Origin: an uncultured beta proteobacterium
GTDB lineage: Bacteria; Pseudomonadota; Gammaproteobacteria; Burkholderiales; Burkholderiaceae_C
DNA length: 51,333 nt
NCBI GenBank assembly: GCA_903951445.1
Contig: CAJBBZ010000184.1
Coordinates: 1 to 51,333, forward strand
Direction: 5' to 3'
Shown: piece after piece, positions 42,848 through 50,735 of the stretch
How the letters are laid out: each line of letters begins with the position of its first letter
How positions within the stretch are numbered: position 1 is the first letter of the stretch
Translations under genes and position numbers: made by a program
Notes under the pieces: generated by a model
The model's database searches: none
What the model saw: the letters and a program-made list of their open reading frames with translations, nothing else
Told to the model about the DNA's origin: nothing

Positions 42848-42881
42848 CTTGAGGCAGGCATTCGGCAAGCGCCTCCTCAAG
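42848..42881 (+). terminator. Stem-loop after hipA
   Basis: CTTGAGG (42848-42854) and CCTCAAG (42875-42881) pair perfectly with a 20-nt loop, 24 bp after the hipA stop. The following GTTCGCACTCGTTTGTTT is only moderately T-rich, so this is a weak terminator candidate. Confidence 0.4.
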
Positions 42882-42912
42882 GTTCGCACTCGTTTGTTTA
42901 AATGAGCCATGG

Positions 42913-42931
42913 TTTTACAAGTAATGTAAAA
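42913..42931. promoter_or_regulatory. Palindrome upstream of the AbrB/PIN module
   Basis: TTTTACA-AGTAA-TGTAAAA has perfect 7-bp arms and sits 33 bp before the antitoxin start. It is followed by a direct repeat of CATTCTTAA (about 42934 and 42945). This is the expected position for the AbrB-type antitoxin operator. Confidence 0.6.
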
Positions 42932-42964
42932 TTGCATTCTTAATTCATTCTTAAGGTACGAAAT

Positions 42965-43210
42965 ATGGCTGCATTAACGGTTACCGCTAAAGGCCAAATT
43001 ACTTTACGCCGCGAGTTGCTGGAATATATGGGCATCGCACCCGGGCAACAAATTGAAGTGGACAAGCTCGCGTATGGTGTGCTTGCACTGCAAGCGAAAA
43101 CGACGCATGGGCTTAGCGCATTTGTGGGCTGCCTGCCACCCCCTACCAAAGCACTGAGCGTTGAAGACATGAACGCATTAATTGCCACGGCGTGGGCAGG
43201 GAAAACGTGA
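42965..43210 (+). CDS. AbrB/MazE-family antitoxin
   Basis: The 81 residues begin with a swapped-hairpin AbrB domain ([20 protein letters not shown], about 4-23; PGQQIEVDKLAYGVLALQ) and continue as a C-terminal tail (about 50-81) that would occupy the toxin active site. Its stop overlaps the toxin GTG start (GTGA, 43207-43210), so the two are translationally coupled. It probably represses the pair through the upstream palindrome. Confidence 0.85.
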   Translation: MAALTVTAKGQITLRRELLEYMGIAPGQQIEVDKLAYGVLALQAKTTHGLSAFVGCLPPPTKALSVEDMNALIATAWAGKT

Positions 43211-43611
43211 AATTCACCTTAGACACCAATGTGCTGGTTAGGCTGGCTACACAAGATGATGCCAAACAAAGCGCCTTGGCGCTAAAAGTGTTGCAAACGG
43301 CAAGCCTAATGGCCGTGCCAAGCACCGCGCTGTGCGAAATGGTGTGGGTACTACAACGAGGCTACCGATATACCCCAGAACAAATCAGCCATGCAGTACG
43401 TACCTTGCTGCAAGTCAGTCAAGTGGTTTGCAACACACCGGCGGTGCTGGCGGGCTTGGCCTTACTCCAAACCGGGGGCGACTTTGCAGACGGCGTGATT
43501 GCTTTTGAAGGCGAGCTGCTAGGCGGTCAGGAGTTCGTCACCTTTGACCAAGCAGCTGCCAAATTGCTGAAGCATCAAAAGCGCAAAGTCCGCTTGCTCA
43601 AGGCCGCTTGA
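43207..43611 (+). CDS. PIN-domain toxin (VapC-like)
   Basis: The GTG at 43207 is preceded by AGGGA and overlaps the antitoxin stop by 4 bp, giving 134 residues; an earlier in-frame GTG (43192) is less likely. The active-site acids are D6 (LDTNVLVRLA), E44 (ALCEMVWVLQRG), D92/D96 (GGDFADGVIAF) and D114 (VTFDQAA). It is a complete PIN ribonuclease of a different subfamily from the one at 27811. Its cellular target is unknown. Confidence 0.88.
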   Translation: MKFTLDTNVLVRLATQDDAKQSALALKVLQTASLMAVPSTALCEMVWVLQRGYRYTPEQISHAVRTLLQVSQVVCNTPAVLAGLALLQTGGDFADGVIAFEGELLGGQEFVTFDQAAAKLLKHQKRKVRLLKAA

Positions 43612-43639
43612 AAGCCCCCGCAGCCAAATCGCTGAAAGC

Positions 43640-44461
43640 TCAAAAATGCAGTAAACCTTGCGCCATCACGCAGGCTGCGTCTTCTGAAAAATCGCGCGCT
43701 GCTATCCGCTGCATCACCTCGTCCAGCGACAGGCATTCAAAACCGCTTACCTCGCCATCGGTATTGTGCGGCTGCACAACTGCCGGAATCTGCAAGTTAA
43801 ACACCAGCAGCGTTTCCTCGTGCCAGCCCTCGGCTTCCATGCGGGCGGTGGTGATGTGGCCAGCGGGCTGCACTTGCCGCGTCAGGCTTTCGGGCAGGCC
43901 CGCTTCTTCGTACAACTCGCGCAGCGCACAGTCCAGCACGGTTTCCCCTGCGGGCAAGCCACCGGCTGCCAAATTATCCAAACGACCGGGGTCGGTGGCC
44001 TTACTCAAAGCACGCCGCCCGCACCACATGCGCCCGTCCGGCGTCAAGCCATTGATATGCACCGCGTGACTGCGCAAACCCAAAAACCGAAAGGCCGCGC
44101 GCTCCAGCCTGAAGTGCTCAGGCAGGTCGGGATGCGGCTGGCCACCGGTATCGCCCCAGTAGCTATAAAGCTCATTGCGCCAACCGCGAATCAGGCCTTG
44201 CGCCTGCAAGCGCTCTGCCGCTGCCTGCAAGGCCTGCGAACGCTGCGCCACCGGCCAATGCGTCGCCTGCCAGATACGCTGCCCGCCTCTGAGCACCGTG
44301 TCTGCCAGCTCACGCGCTAGCGCTGCGTCGTGGTCTGGCGCCAGCCAGCCGAGGGGCAGATCGCCCAAGCACCAGCGCCGCGCATCGGGCGGTGGCGTAT
44401 GGCGAGCGCCTTGCAGGGTATGGCGCAAGAGGGCTGTTTGGCTTGGGCTGAGTATGGCCAT
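43640..44461 (-). CDS. DUF4743/NUDIX hydrolase
   Basis: This 273-residue protein has an N-terminal DUF4743 region (about 1-125; RNELYSYWG, FRLERAAFRFLGL) and a NUDIX domain. The NUDIX box is complete at residues 167-189 (G-x5-E-x7-REL-x-EEAGL). The combination is that of the thiamine-pyrophosphokinase-associated NUDIX proteins (Tnr3-like), which hydrolyse damaged thiamine diphosphate forms. It converges with the PIN toxin gene (28-bp gap). Confidence 0.88.
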   Translation of the reverse strand: MAILSPSQTALLRHTLQGARHTPPPDARRWCLGDLPLGWLAPDHDAALARELADTVLRGGQRIWQATHWPVAQRSQALQAAAERLQAQGLIRGWRNELYSYWGDTGGQPHPDLPEHFRLERAAFRFLGLRSHAVHINGLTPDGRMWCGRRALSKATDPGRLDNLAAGGLPAGETVLDCALRELYEEAGLPESLTRQVQPAGHITTARMEAEGWHEETLLVFNLQIPAVVQPHNTDGEVSGFECLSLDEVMQRIAARDFSEDAACVMAQGLLHF

Positions 44462-44499
44462 TTCCCGAATATAGGTCTAAGGGAGTTATTTTGCGCTTC

Positions 44500-44670
44500 A
44501 AGTACGCATGTAAAACGGGGCGTGGTGCACCCCCGCTCAACCACATGCCGATTTGTAATGAGGTAACCATCAGGGTTCACATAAAAGCCGGTTCCCTGTC
44601 TACCGTCGGCGCAGACGCCTCCAGACAGAGCAAGTAAAGCGGGGGAAAGGGTAATGAACAGTCGTGTCAT
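44500..44670 (-). pseudogene. 5' fragment of a trypsin-like serine peptidase gene
   Basis: The minus-strand frame from 44670 encodes a signal peptide (MTRLFITLSPALLALSGGVC, cleavage near ADG) followed by GTGFYVNPDGYLITNRHVVE, which is the start of a secreted trypsin-like/DegP-type peptidase with the catalytic histidine in NRHVV. Similarity ends about 50 residues in; the frame then runs meaninglessly into the NUDIX gene. The Asp and Ser of the triad are missing, so this is a truncated remnant. Confidence 0.6.
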
Positions 44671-44738
44671 GCGATAGGTCGGTTGTACGGCTGATCTTTG
44701 ATGTGATCCGCAAACCAACGGATACCTCTGACGTACAA

Positions 44739-45077
44739 GCGAAAAGTGACTACGCAGATATGATTATCAAAAATTTAATAAAAATAACATGTGTTATCGA
44801 AGCGTTAGGCGGCGAATTATTTAGAGCGAAAGCGCGCATACGTTCTCATGTTGGTTGGCCAGGGGTATTCCGCGGTGTTTAAACAACTATCGGATGGCAT
44901 TGACGTTGGTAAAAAGTGGGGGCAAACCTAGAAGAACGCGCAATTGAAACGCTGACGCACCTTGGACAGAACAAAGCATTGATGGTGTACGGACAAACTA
45001 GCCTAAGTCCTCTAGTGGCGTGCAGAGATATTTTTTTAGTTAATGACCATGACGATAACCAGAGTACCCATAGATAA
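44739..45077 (+). pseudogene. Possible frameshifted coding relic of unknown family
   Basis: Three successive frames each encode protein-like sequence that together could be one broken gene: SDYADMIIKNLIKITCVIEA (about 44745-44810), then YLERKRAYVLMLVGQGYSAV and KQLSDGIDVGKK (about 44820-44915), then GANLEERAIETLTHLGQNKA, LMVYGQTSLSPLVACRD and IFLVNDHDDNQST (44919-45077). Each frame stops where the next begins. No family was recognised. Local composition is more A+T-rich than the flanks. This is a reading by eye and may be fortuitous. Confidence 0.3.
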
Positions 45078-45627
45078 GCATCATGATGCGGTTAGCAGTC
45101 ATCAACGTTTTGCCGCAGTAGCTATGGGCACGGAGGTTTGGCGGTTTGACCACCTAGAGCCATTCGCCATGCGCGTACCCCTGGAGGTTTCACCTGGAAA
45201 TTCCGTTGCCATTGACATCGTCGTGCTGTTTAGCAACCATTGCTTTACCCGAGGGCTAGGGCCAGGCGAGGTGGTGGATACAGCGCACGTGATCATGGAC
45301 GGAAGCGAGAAACGCGTGTTGGATGAAGTTCGCTATGCCCTGTCACGCCAGTACCTGCCAGGTTTGATCTTGGATCTGCCAAACCGGCACATTTTGGTCG
45401 CAGACCGCGCTAGGCCAAGTTTCGTCACTTTTGAGCTACCTCGGTCAGCCGCTGGAGCACCGGCTGCGTGGTACGCTGTTTTCTTTGAGCTGAAAAAAGA
45501 CAGTGTCCGGCGCAAACGCATGTTGCTTCGCGTGCAGAGCGCCTATGTCCTGGAAACGCCCAGCAAGCGTTTGCTCACTGCAGACAAAATGCGGTTTCAG
45601 GTCATTATGAAGCGGGCGTACGGCTAA
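45043..45627 (+). CDS. Orphan hypothetical protein
   Basis: The 194 residues have no signal peptide or membrane segment. Features seen are VVLFSNHCFTRGLGPGEVVD (about 61-80), DGSEKRVLDEVRYALSRQYLPGLI (about 87-110), ARPSFVTFELPRS and a basic C-terminal part (KDSVRRKRMLLRVQSAYV). The sequence style recalls unnamed proteins on integrative elements, from memory and with low confidence; no function is offered. The start lacks a good ribosome binding site (a second ATG lies two codons later). It overlaps the relic upstream and is followed within 100 bp by three hairpins. Confidence 0.6.
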   Translation: MTMTITRVPIDKHHDAVSSHQRFAAVAMGTEVWRFDHLEPFAMRVPLEVSPGNSVAIDIVVLFSNHCFTRGLGPGEVVDTAHVIMDGSEKRVLDEVRYALSRQYLPGLILDLPNRHILVADRARPSFVTFELPRSAAGAPAAWYAVFFELKKDSVRRKRMLLRVQSAYVLETPSKRLLTADKMRFQVIMKRAYG

Positions 45628-45714
45628 AAGTACGCCACAAAGACAAACGGCCACACAAGGTGGCCGCTGCATGCAAGTTTCTCTACCCTTGCGGGACTCC
45701 CACTCCAGGTGGGA
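45615..45714. other. Three consecutive perfect hairpins
   Basis: Hairpin 1 is GGCGTAC (45615-45621) with GTACGCC (45630-45636) and includes the stop codon of the orphan gene in its loop. Hairpin 2 is GGCCAC (45649-45654) with GTGGCC (45660-45665). Hairpin 3 is TCCCAC (45698-45703) with GTGGGA (45709-45714). No U-tract follows any of them. They may be a structured 3' region, a small RNA or a recombination/attachment structure. The rest of the gap to rsmD (45715-45901) holds nothing recognised. Confidence 0.5.
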
Positions 45715-45901
45715 CCGGTTGCCCGGCGGCGCTCTCTTTTGCACTTGCTCAGAGGAGTCTTTCGCGTTAAATCTTAGCACAGGCGCCTCATTTTTTGCTC
45801 ACTGCTGGCCGCTTTCGGTCATATCAGCTGCTTTTCTTCAGCGAATTTATAGCAAAAACGCTTAACTAACTAACTGGAACAAATGTCTAGTTGATTGGAA
45901 T

Positions 45902-46629
45902 ATGCGGCCTCACCCAAACAACGACAATAGCCCCATGCGACCCAAATCATCCGCCGCCAAGCCCGTGCCCAAGCCGCGCGTAGCGGCCAAGCTCGGCAAC
46001 CAAGTCCGCATCATTGGCGGCCAATGGAAGCGCACCAAGCTGAAAGTGGTGGACGCAGCGGGCTTGCGGCCTACGCCCGACAGGGTGCGCGAAACCTTGT
46101 TCAACTGGCTGGGCCAGGATTTGCAGGGCCTGCGCTGCCTGGACGCTTTTGCTGGCACTGGCGCGCTGGGCTTTGAAGCCGCCTCGCGCGGCGCGGCGCA
46201 CGTGGCCCTGGTGGAGCAGGAATCGCAGCTGGTTGAGCAGCTCAAGCGCACGCAGACGCAGTTGGATGCGCAAGCCGTCAGCATTCAGCGCGGCGATGGG
46301 CTGGCCGCTTTGCGGCACGCAGCCGCGGGCAGTTTGCAGCTGATTTTTCTGGACCCGCCGTTTGCTTCTAATTTGTGGGAAGGCGCCCTGACGGCTGCGC
46401 GCAAAGCGATTGCGCCTAATGGCCAGGTCTATCTGGAAGCGCCCACGGCCTGGGGTGCTGAGGCGCTGGCCGCGCTGGGCTGGTCCTTGCACCGGCATCT
46501 CAAAGCGGGCGCGGTACACGCCCATGTGCTGCGCCCTATTGCCCCAGTTTCGCAAGCCACTGCCGCCATGGCGGCGACGGCCCACACGCAAGCCATCCCC
46601 TCTGAAGCCAGCACTTTAGGAGCGCAAGC

Positions 46630-46633
<4 letters not shown>
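45902..46633 (+). CDS. rsmD: 16S rRNA (guanine966-N2)-methyltransferase RsmD
   Basis: RsmD methylates G966 of 16S rRNA in the 30S subunit. The 243 residues include RIIGGQWKRTKLKV, the conserved LRPTPDRVRETLFNWL (about 55-70), SAM motif I LDAFAGTGALGFEAASRGA (about 80-98) and the catalytic IFLDPPFAS (about 149-157). The N-terminal 30 residues are variable, and a second ATG at 45935 is equally plausible. The C-terminal Ala/Thr-rich tail extends beyond the usual end. Its stop overlaps coaD by 4 bp. Confidence 0.94.
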
Positions 46634-47383
<750 letters not shown>

Positions 47384-47423
47384 CGACGCTTACATCGGAT
47401 CGATATAGCAAGTCGAGAAGCTA

Positions 47424-47508
47424 GGTGGCGATCTACGCATGCAAAAGTCATAGATTGCCACGGCCTGCGGCCTCGCAATGACGGGTTTGGACTTGTGCAG
47501 TGCTTGCC
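47424..47508 (+). mobile_element. Partial MITE-related element, copy H
   Basis: Only the right part is recognisable: GGTGGCGATCTACGCATG, then ATTGCCACGGCCTGCGGC and CGGGTTTGGACTTGTGCAG ending TGCTTGCC at 47508. The left end is lost toward the ferredoxin stop. The stop codon of the next minus-strand gene (CTA on plus, 47508-47510) spans the element boundary. GCCTAAG-GACT-CTTAGGC (47506-47523) forms a small hairpin over that junction. Confidence 0.55.
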
Positions 47509-47954
47509 TAAGGACTCTTAGGCGACGCCGCAGAAGCGGCATTTTTAGGCGGCTTAGGGTTGCGTACGGTGAATACATCCTCGCGCTGCTTTTTGAGCGG
47601 TTTGAGCACGACCGCATCCTGCGCCTGCTGCGCACGTTCCGCGGCTTTGGCATCAGCGGCGCGCTTTTGTTGTTGCGCCGCCTCCCACCGCGACTGCGCT
47701 TGCATGCGCTTGGCGGCTATGGCCTCCGATTGCAGACGCGACTTTTCTAATTGCCGGGCCAAAGCGCTGTCTTTGGCAGTTTGTTTATCGGCCTGGGCGC
47801 TTTGCGCCGGTGTACGCGGATCGCGCGCGTCAAGCGCTATGCCATTGGGGCACGGTGTGTCGCGGTATTCGTTACCGCAGCGGTACAAAGTTTGGGCCGG
47901 TAGCTGCGTGCAAAGCGTGGCCAGCGCAAGCCCGGAAATTAAAAAATAGCGCAT
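47508..47954 (-). CDS. Secreted DUF4124-like protein with Ala/Gln/Lys-rich helix
   Basis: The ATG at 47954 has GGGAGG 6 nt upstream, giving 148 residues. A signal peptide (MRYFLISGLALATLCTQL, cleavage near PAQ) is followed by the short DUF4124-type motif TLYRCGNEYRDTPCPNG with two cysteines, then a long charged, Ala/Gln-rich region (about 55-125) predicted as helix or coiled coil. The protein is probably periplasmic with unknown function. The stop codon overlaps the MITE boundary, so the original C-terminus may have been replaced. Confidence 0.72.
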   Translation of the reverse strand: MRYFLISGLALATLCTQLPAQTLYRCGNEYRDTPCPNGIALDARDPRTPAQSAQADKQTAKDSALARQLEKSRLQSEAIAAKRMQAQSRWEAAQQQKRAADAKAAERAQQAQDAVVLKPLKKQREDVFTVRNPKPPKNAASAASPKSP

Positions 47955-48026
47955 GCGTCCTCCCTGATGCATTATTCACACAAGCATTTTTCACAAAACT
48001 GGCCCGGTGCTCTGCGGCACCTGGGC

Positions 48027-48668
48027 TTAGGCTGCGGATTCAGGCGGCGCGCTGGGCGCTGCGTTCTCCACAGGTTTGGCAAGTTTAGGCCGTGGCGGCA
48101 CGCTTGTGTGAATTTGCAGCATGGCTTTGTTCATGTCCCCGGCCAGCAAAGCCGGCACCGCCGTTAGCGCACGGTCAATGCACTGGTCGATAGCGATACG
48201 CTGGTCAAGGATGGGCTTTTTTAGCACCCAGTGCACCACTTCAGCTTTATCGCCCGGATGGCCAATGCCCAGGCGCAAGCGCCAGTAGTCGCCGGTGCCC
48301 ATTTGGGCATGAATATCGCGCAAACCGTTGTGGCCGGCATGGCTGCCGCCAAATTTCAATTTGGCCTGGCCGGGCGGCAAGTCCAGCTCGTCGTGGGCAA
48401 CCAATATCTGGCCGGGCTCGATTTTGAAAAAGCGCGCCAGAGCGCCCACCGATTTGCCCGACAAGTTCATAAAGGTGTGCGGTTGCAACAGCCAGACGTT
48501 TTCGCCGTGCATGTTGACCCGCGCCACCAGGCCGTAGTAATTGCGGTCGAACTGCAGCGTAGTTTTCCACAGCCGCGCCAGGCCGTCGGTAAACCAAAAG
48601 CCCGCGTTGTGGCGGCTGTCTTCGTATTGCGGGCCCGGATTTCCCAGGCCGACCCAGAGTTTGATCAT
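48027..48668 (-). CDS. pth: Peptidyl-tRNA hydrolase
   Basis: Pth recycles tRNA from peptidyl-tRNA released by stalled ribosomes. The start [15 protein letters not shown] (48668) gives 213 residues and is preferred over an upstream frame. Active-site features are the N10-equivalent in LGNPG, H22-equivalent in [28 protein letters not shown] and [14 protein letters not shown] Pro/Ala-rich tail after about residue 185 is extra. It lies on the same strand as rplY but after rplY's terminator. Confidence 0.95.
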   Translation of the reverse strand: MIKLWVGLGNPGPQYEDSRHNAGFWFTDGLARLWKTTLQFDRNYYGLVARVNMHGENVWLLQPHTFMNLSGKSVGALARFFKIEPGQILVAHDELDLPPGQAKLKFGGSHAGHNGLRDIHAQMGTGDYWRLRLGIGHPGDKAEVVHWVLKKPILDQRIAIDQCIDRALTAVPALLAGDMNKAMLQIHTSVPPRPKLAKPVENAAPSAPPESAA

Positions 48669-48747
48669 GCGGTGGCTCACGGTAAGCGCTATCAGCACCG
48701 CGCGCAATGCAGCGGTGCGCCATGGTAGAGCAAAGCCTTGGCACCAG

Positions 48748-48772
48748 CAAAAAGGCCCGCTTGCGCGGGCCA
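48748..48772 (-). terminator. Rho-independent terminator after rplY
   Basis: On the minus strand GGCCCGC-GCAA-GCGGGCC (48754-48771) is followed by TTTTT (48749-48753). It lies just after the rplY stop (48798) and before pth. Confidence 0.88.
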
Positions 48773-48797
48773 GTTTTGCTCAAGTGCCAGAAGGCGC

Positions 48798-49430
48798 TTA
48801 TTTTTTCGGCTTGGCCGCAGCCTTGCCTTTGGCAGGTGCTGCCGCTGCAGCGGGTGCTTCCACTACTTCAGCTGCCGGGGTCACTACCGATACGATGACC
48901 GGGTTTTCTTTGCCACGGGTGACCGCCGTCACACCTTTGGGCAGGCTCATATCGTTGACGTGCAGCGAAGTGCCTTTCTTGAGGTTGCTCAGGTCCACGG
49001 CGATGAACTCGGGCAGGTCTGCAGGCAGGCAGGCAATTTCCAGTTCGTTGACGATGTGGTTGATCAAGCAAGCGTCCAACTTAACGGCAGGCGAATTTTC
49101 TTCACCGCTGAAGTGCAGCGGCACTTTCATTTGCAGCTTGGTCGTAGCTTCCACGCGCTGGAAATCGATATGCAAAATCAATTGCTTGAAGGGGTGCATT
49201 TGCACATTGCGCAAGAGAACTTTGCTCTCTGTGCCATTGAGTTCCATGTCCAAAATCGAGGCATGGAAAGCTTCTTTTTTGATGGCGTGCCACAGTGCGT
49301 TGTGGTCTAGTTCGATGGGGGTAGCCGGAGTGCTTCCGCCATACACAATTCCGGGCGTACGACCGGTGATGCGGAGACGGCGGCTCGCACCCGTACCCTG
49401 CTTAGCGCGCTCAAAAGCGACAAATTTCAT
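48798..49430 (-). CDS. rplY: 50S ribosomal protein bL25 (Ctc/TL5 form)
   Basis: bL25 binds 5S rRNA. The 210 residues are the long two-domain form: an N-terminal 5S-binding beta barrel (about 1-90; [19 protein letters not shown]) and a C-terminal Ctc domain (about 95-185; [33 protein letters not shown]). The tail after about 185 is Ala/Lys-rich ([17 protein letters not shown]). It lies between prs and pth, each gene with its own terminator. Confidence 0.96.
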   Translation of the reverse strand: MKFVAFERAKQGTGASRRLRITGRTPGIVYGGSTPATPIELDHNALWHAIKKEAFHASILDMELNGTESKVLLRNVQMHPFKQLILHIDFQRVEATTKLQMKVPLHFSGEENSPAVKLDACLINHIVNELEIACLPADLPEFIAVDLSNLKKGTSLHVNDMSLPKGVTAVTRGKENPVIVSVVTPAAEVVEAPAAAAAPAKGKAAAKPKK

Positions 49431-49479
49431 AACTTACTCCTGTAAGAGTCCACCGCGACCAGTGTGACTCCGGTTTAAC

Positions 49480-49512
49480 AAAAAGCGCGCAGGGCACCTG
49501 GCCACAGCGCGC
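49480..49512 (-). terminator. Terminator after prs
   Basis: On the minus strand GCGCGC (49507-49512) pairs with GCGCGC (49485-49490) around a 16-nt loop, then TTTTT (49480-49484). It lies 15 bp after the prs stop. Confidence 0.75.
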
Positions 49513-49527
49513 CGACTTTTGCTTCGT

Positions 49528-50505
49528 TCAGAAAAGATTTTCCTGATCCGAAAACAAACTCATGACCGACTCACCCTTGGCGATACGCAAAATCGTTTCT
49601 GCGATCAGCGGTGCCACGGTGAGTTGGCGGATTTTTTGGCAATTGGCAGCAGCCGCGCTCAGGGGGATGGTGTTGGTCACTACCACCTCATCTAGCGCGT
49701 CGCCGTTGGTAATACGTTCAATCGCTGGCCCGGAAAATATCGGGTGCGTGCAATAGGCATAGACTTTTTTCGCGCCACGCATTTTCAGCACTTCGGCGGC
49801 TTTGACCAGCGTGCCTGCAGTGTCGATCATGTCGTCCATGATGACGCAGTTGCGGCCTTCGATTTCACCGATGACGTGCATCACTTCGCTGACATTGGCG
49901 CGCGGGCGGCGTTTGTCGATGATGGCCAAATCGCAATTGAGCTGCTTGGCCAGCGCACGGGCGCGCACTACGCCGCCCACATCGGGCGAAACCACAATCA
50001 GGTCTTCGTAATTTTTTTGGCGCAAATCACCCAGCAGCACGGGCGAGGCGTAAATATTGTCCACCGGGATATCAAAAAAACCCTGAATCTGGTCGGCATG
50101 CAAGTCCATGGTCAGCACGCTGGAGACGCCAGCGGCCTGGAGCATATTGGCCACCACTTTGGCGGTAATGGGCACGCGGGTGGAGCGCGGGCGGCGGTCC
50201 TGGCGGGCATAACCAAAGTAAGGAATCACGGCGCTGATGCGTTCGGCCGAAGCGCGCTTGAGCGCGTCCACCATGATCAGCAGCTCCATCAGGTTTTCGT
50301 TGGTCGGGGCGCAGGTGCTTTGCACCACAAAGACGTCGCGGGCGCGCACGTTTTGGTTGATCTCGACGGTGACTTCACCGTCCGAGAAGCGCCCCACGGT
50401 AGCCGCACCCAGACTGATTCCGAGGTCGCGTGCAATGTCCGCCGCCATGCCTGGATTGGCATTGCCGGTGAAAACCATGAAATCGGGGTGGTAGGGTTCC
50501 TGCAT
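49528..50505 (-). CDS. prs: Ribose-phosphate pyrophosphokinase
   Basis: This enzyme makes PRPP from ribose 5-phosphate and ATP for nucleotide, His and Trp synthesis. The 325 residues contain [21 protein letters not shown], the ATP-site [36 protein letters not shown], the flexible catalytic region [17 protein letters not shown] and the PRPP loop [11 protein letters not shown]. Length and motifs are those of class I enzymes. It lies between the tRNA-Gln gene and rplY. Confidence 0.97.
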   Translation of the reverse strand: MQEPYHPDFMVFTGNANPGMAADIARDLGISLGAATVGRFSDGEVTVEINQNVRARDVFVVQSTCAPTNENLMELLIMVDALKRASAERISAVIPYFGYARQDRRPRSTRVPITAKVVANMLQAAGVSSVLTMDLHADQIQGFFDIPVDNIYASPVLLGDLRQKNYEDLIVVSPDVGGVVRARALAKQLNCDLAIIDKRRPRANVSEVMHVIGEIEGRNCVIMDDMIDTAGTLVKAAEVLKMRGAKKVYAYCTHPIFSGPAIERITNGDALDEVVVTNTIPLSAAAANCQKIRQLTVAPLIAETILRIAKGESVMSLFSDQENLF

Positions 50506-50587
50506 GGGGCGGTCCAGAGAGGTTTATGGTTTCAGCTTGCACCCGGTGGGCGGCGATTGCCGGACCGACCAGGCCGTTCACAATATT

Positions 50588-50664
50588 TGGCAGGGGAAGA
50601 AGGATTCGAACCTTCGCATGCTGGAATCAAAATCCAGTGCCTTAACCAACTTGGCGATTCCCCT
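50588..50664 (-). tRNA. tRNA-Gln (anticodon UUG)
   Basis: The 77-nt gene is on the minus strand with encoded CCA. The acceptor stem AGGGGAA (50664-50658) pairs with TTCCCCT; the D arm has GCCAAGTTGGTTAAGGC; the anticodon arm is CTGGA-TTTTGAT-TCCAG with TTG at the anticodon; the T arm is GAAGG-TTCGAAT-CCTTC. It sits between ispE and prs, the usual place in Burkholderiales. Confidence 0.97.
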
Positions 50665-50735
50665 ACACAGGAGGGCAGCGAAGCGCTACCCACCGATAAA
50701 CCTTGTCACTACCCTTGTGGGGCAGGAGCCTCCTG

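Noticed and set aside
42720..42964. A possible small gene between hipA and the AbrB antitoxin
   Set aside because: The frames are short, have no ribosome binding site and overlap the hairpin and the palindromic operator; nothing supports coding.
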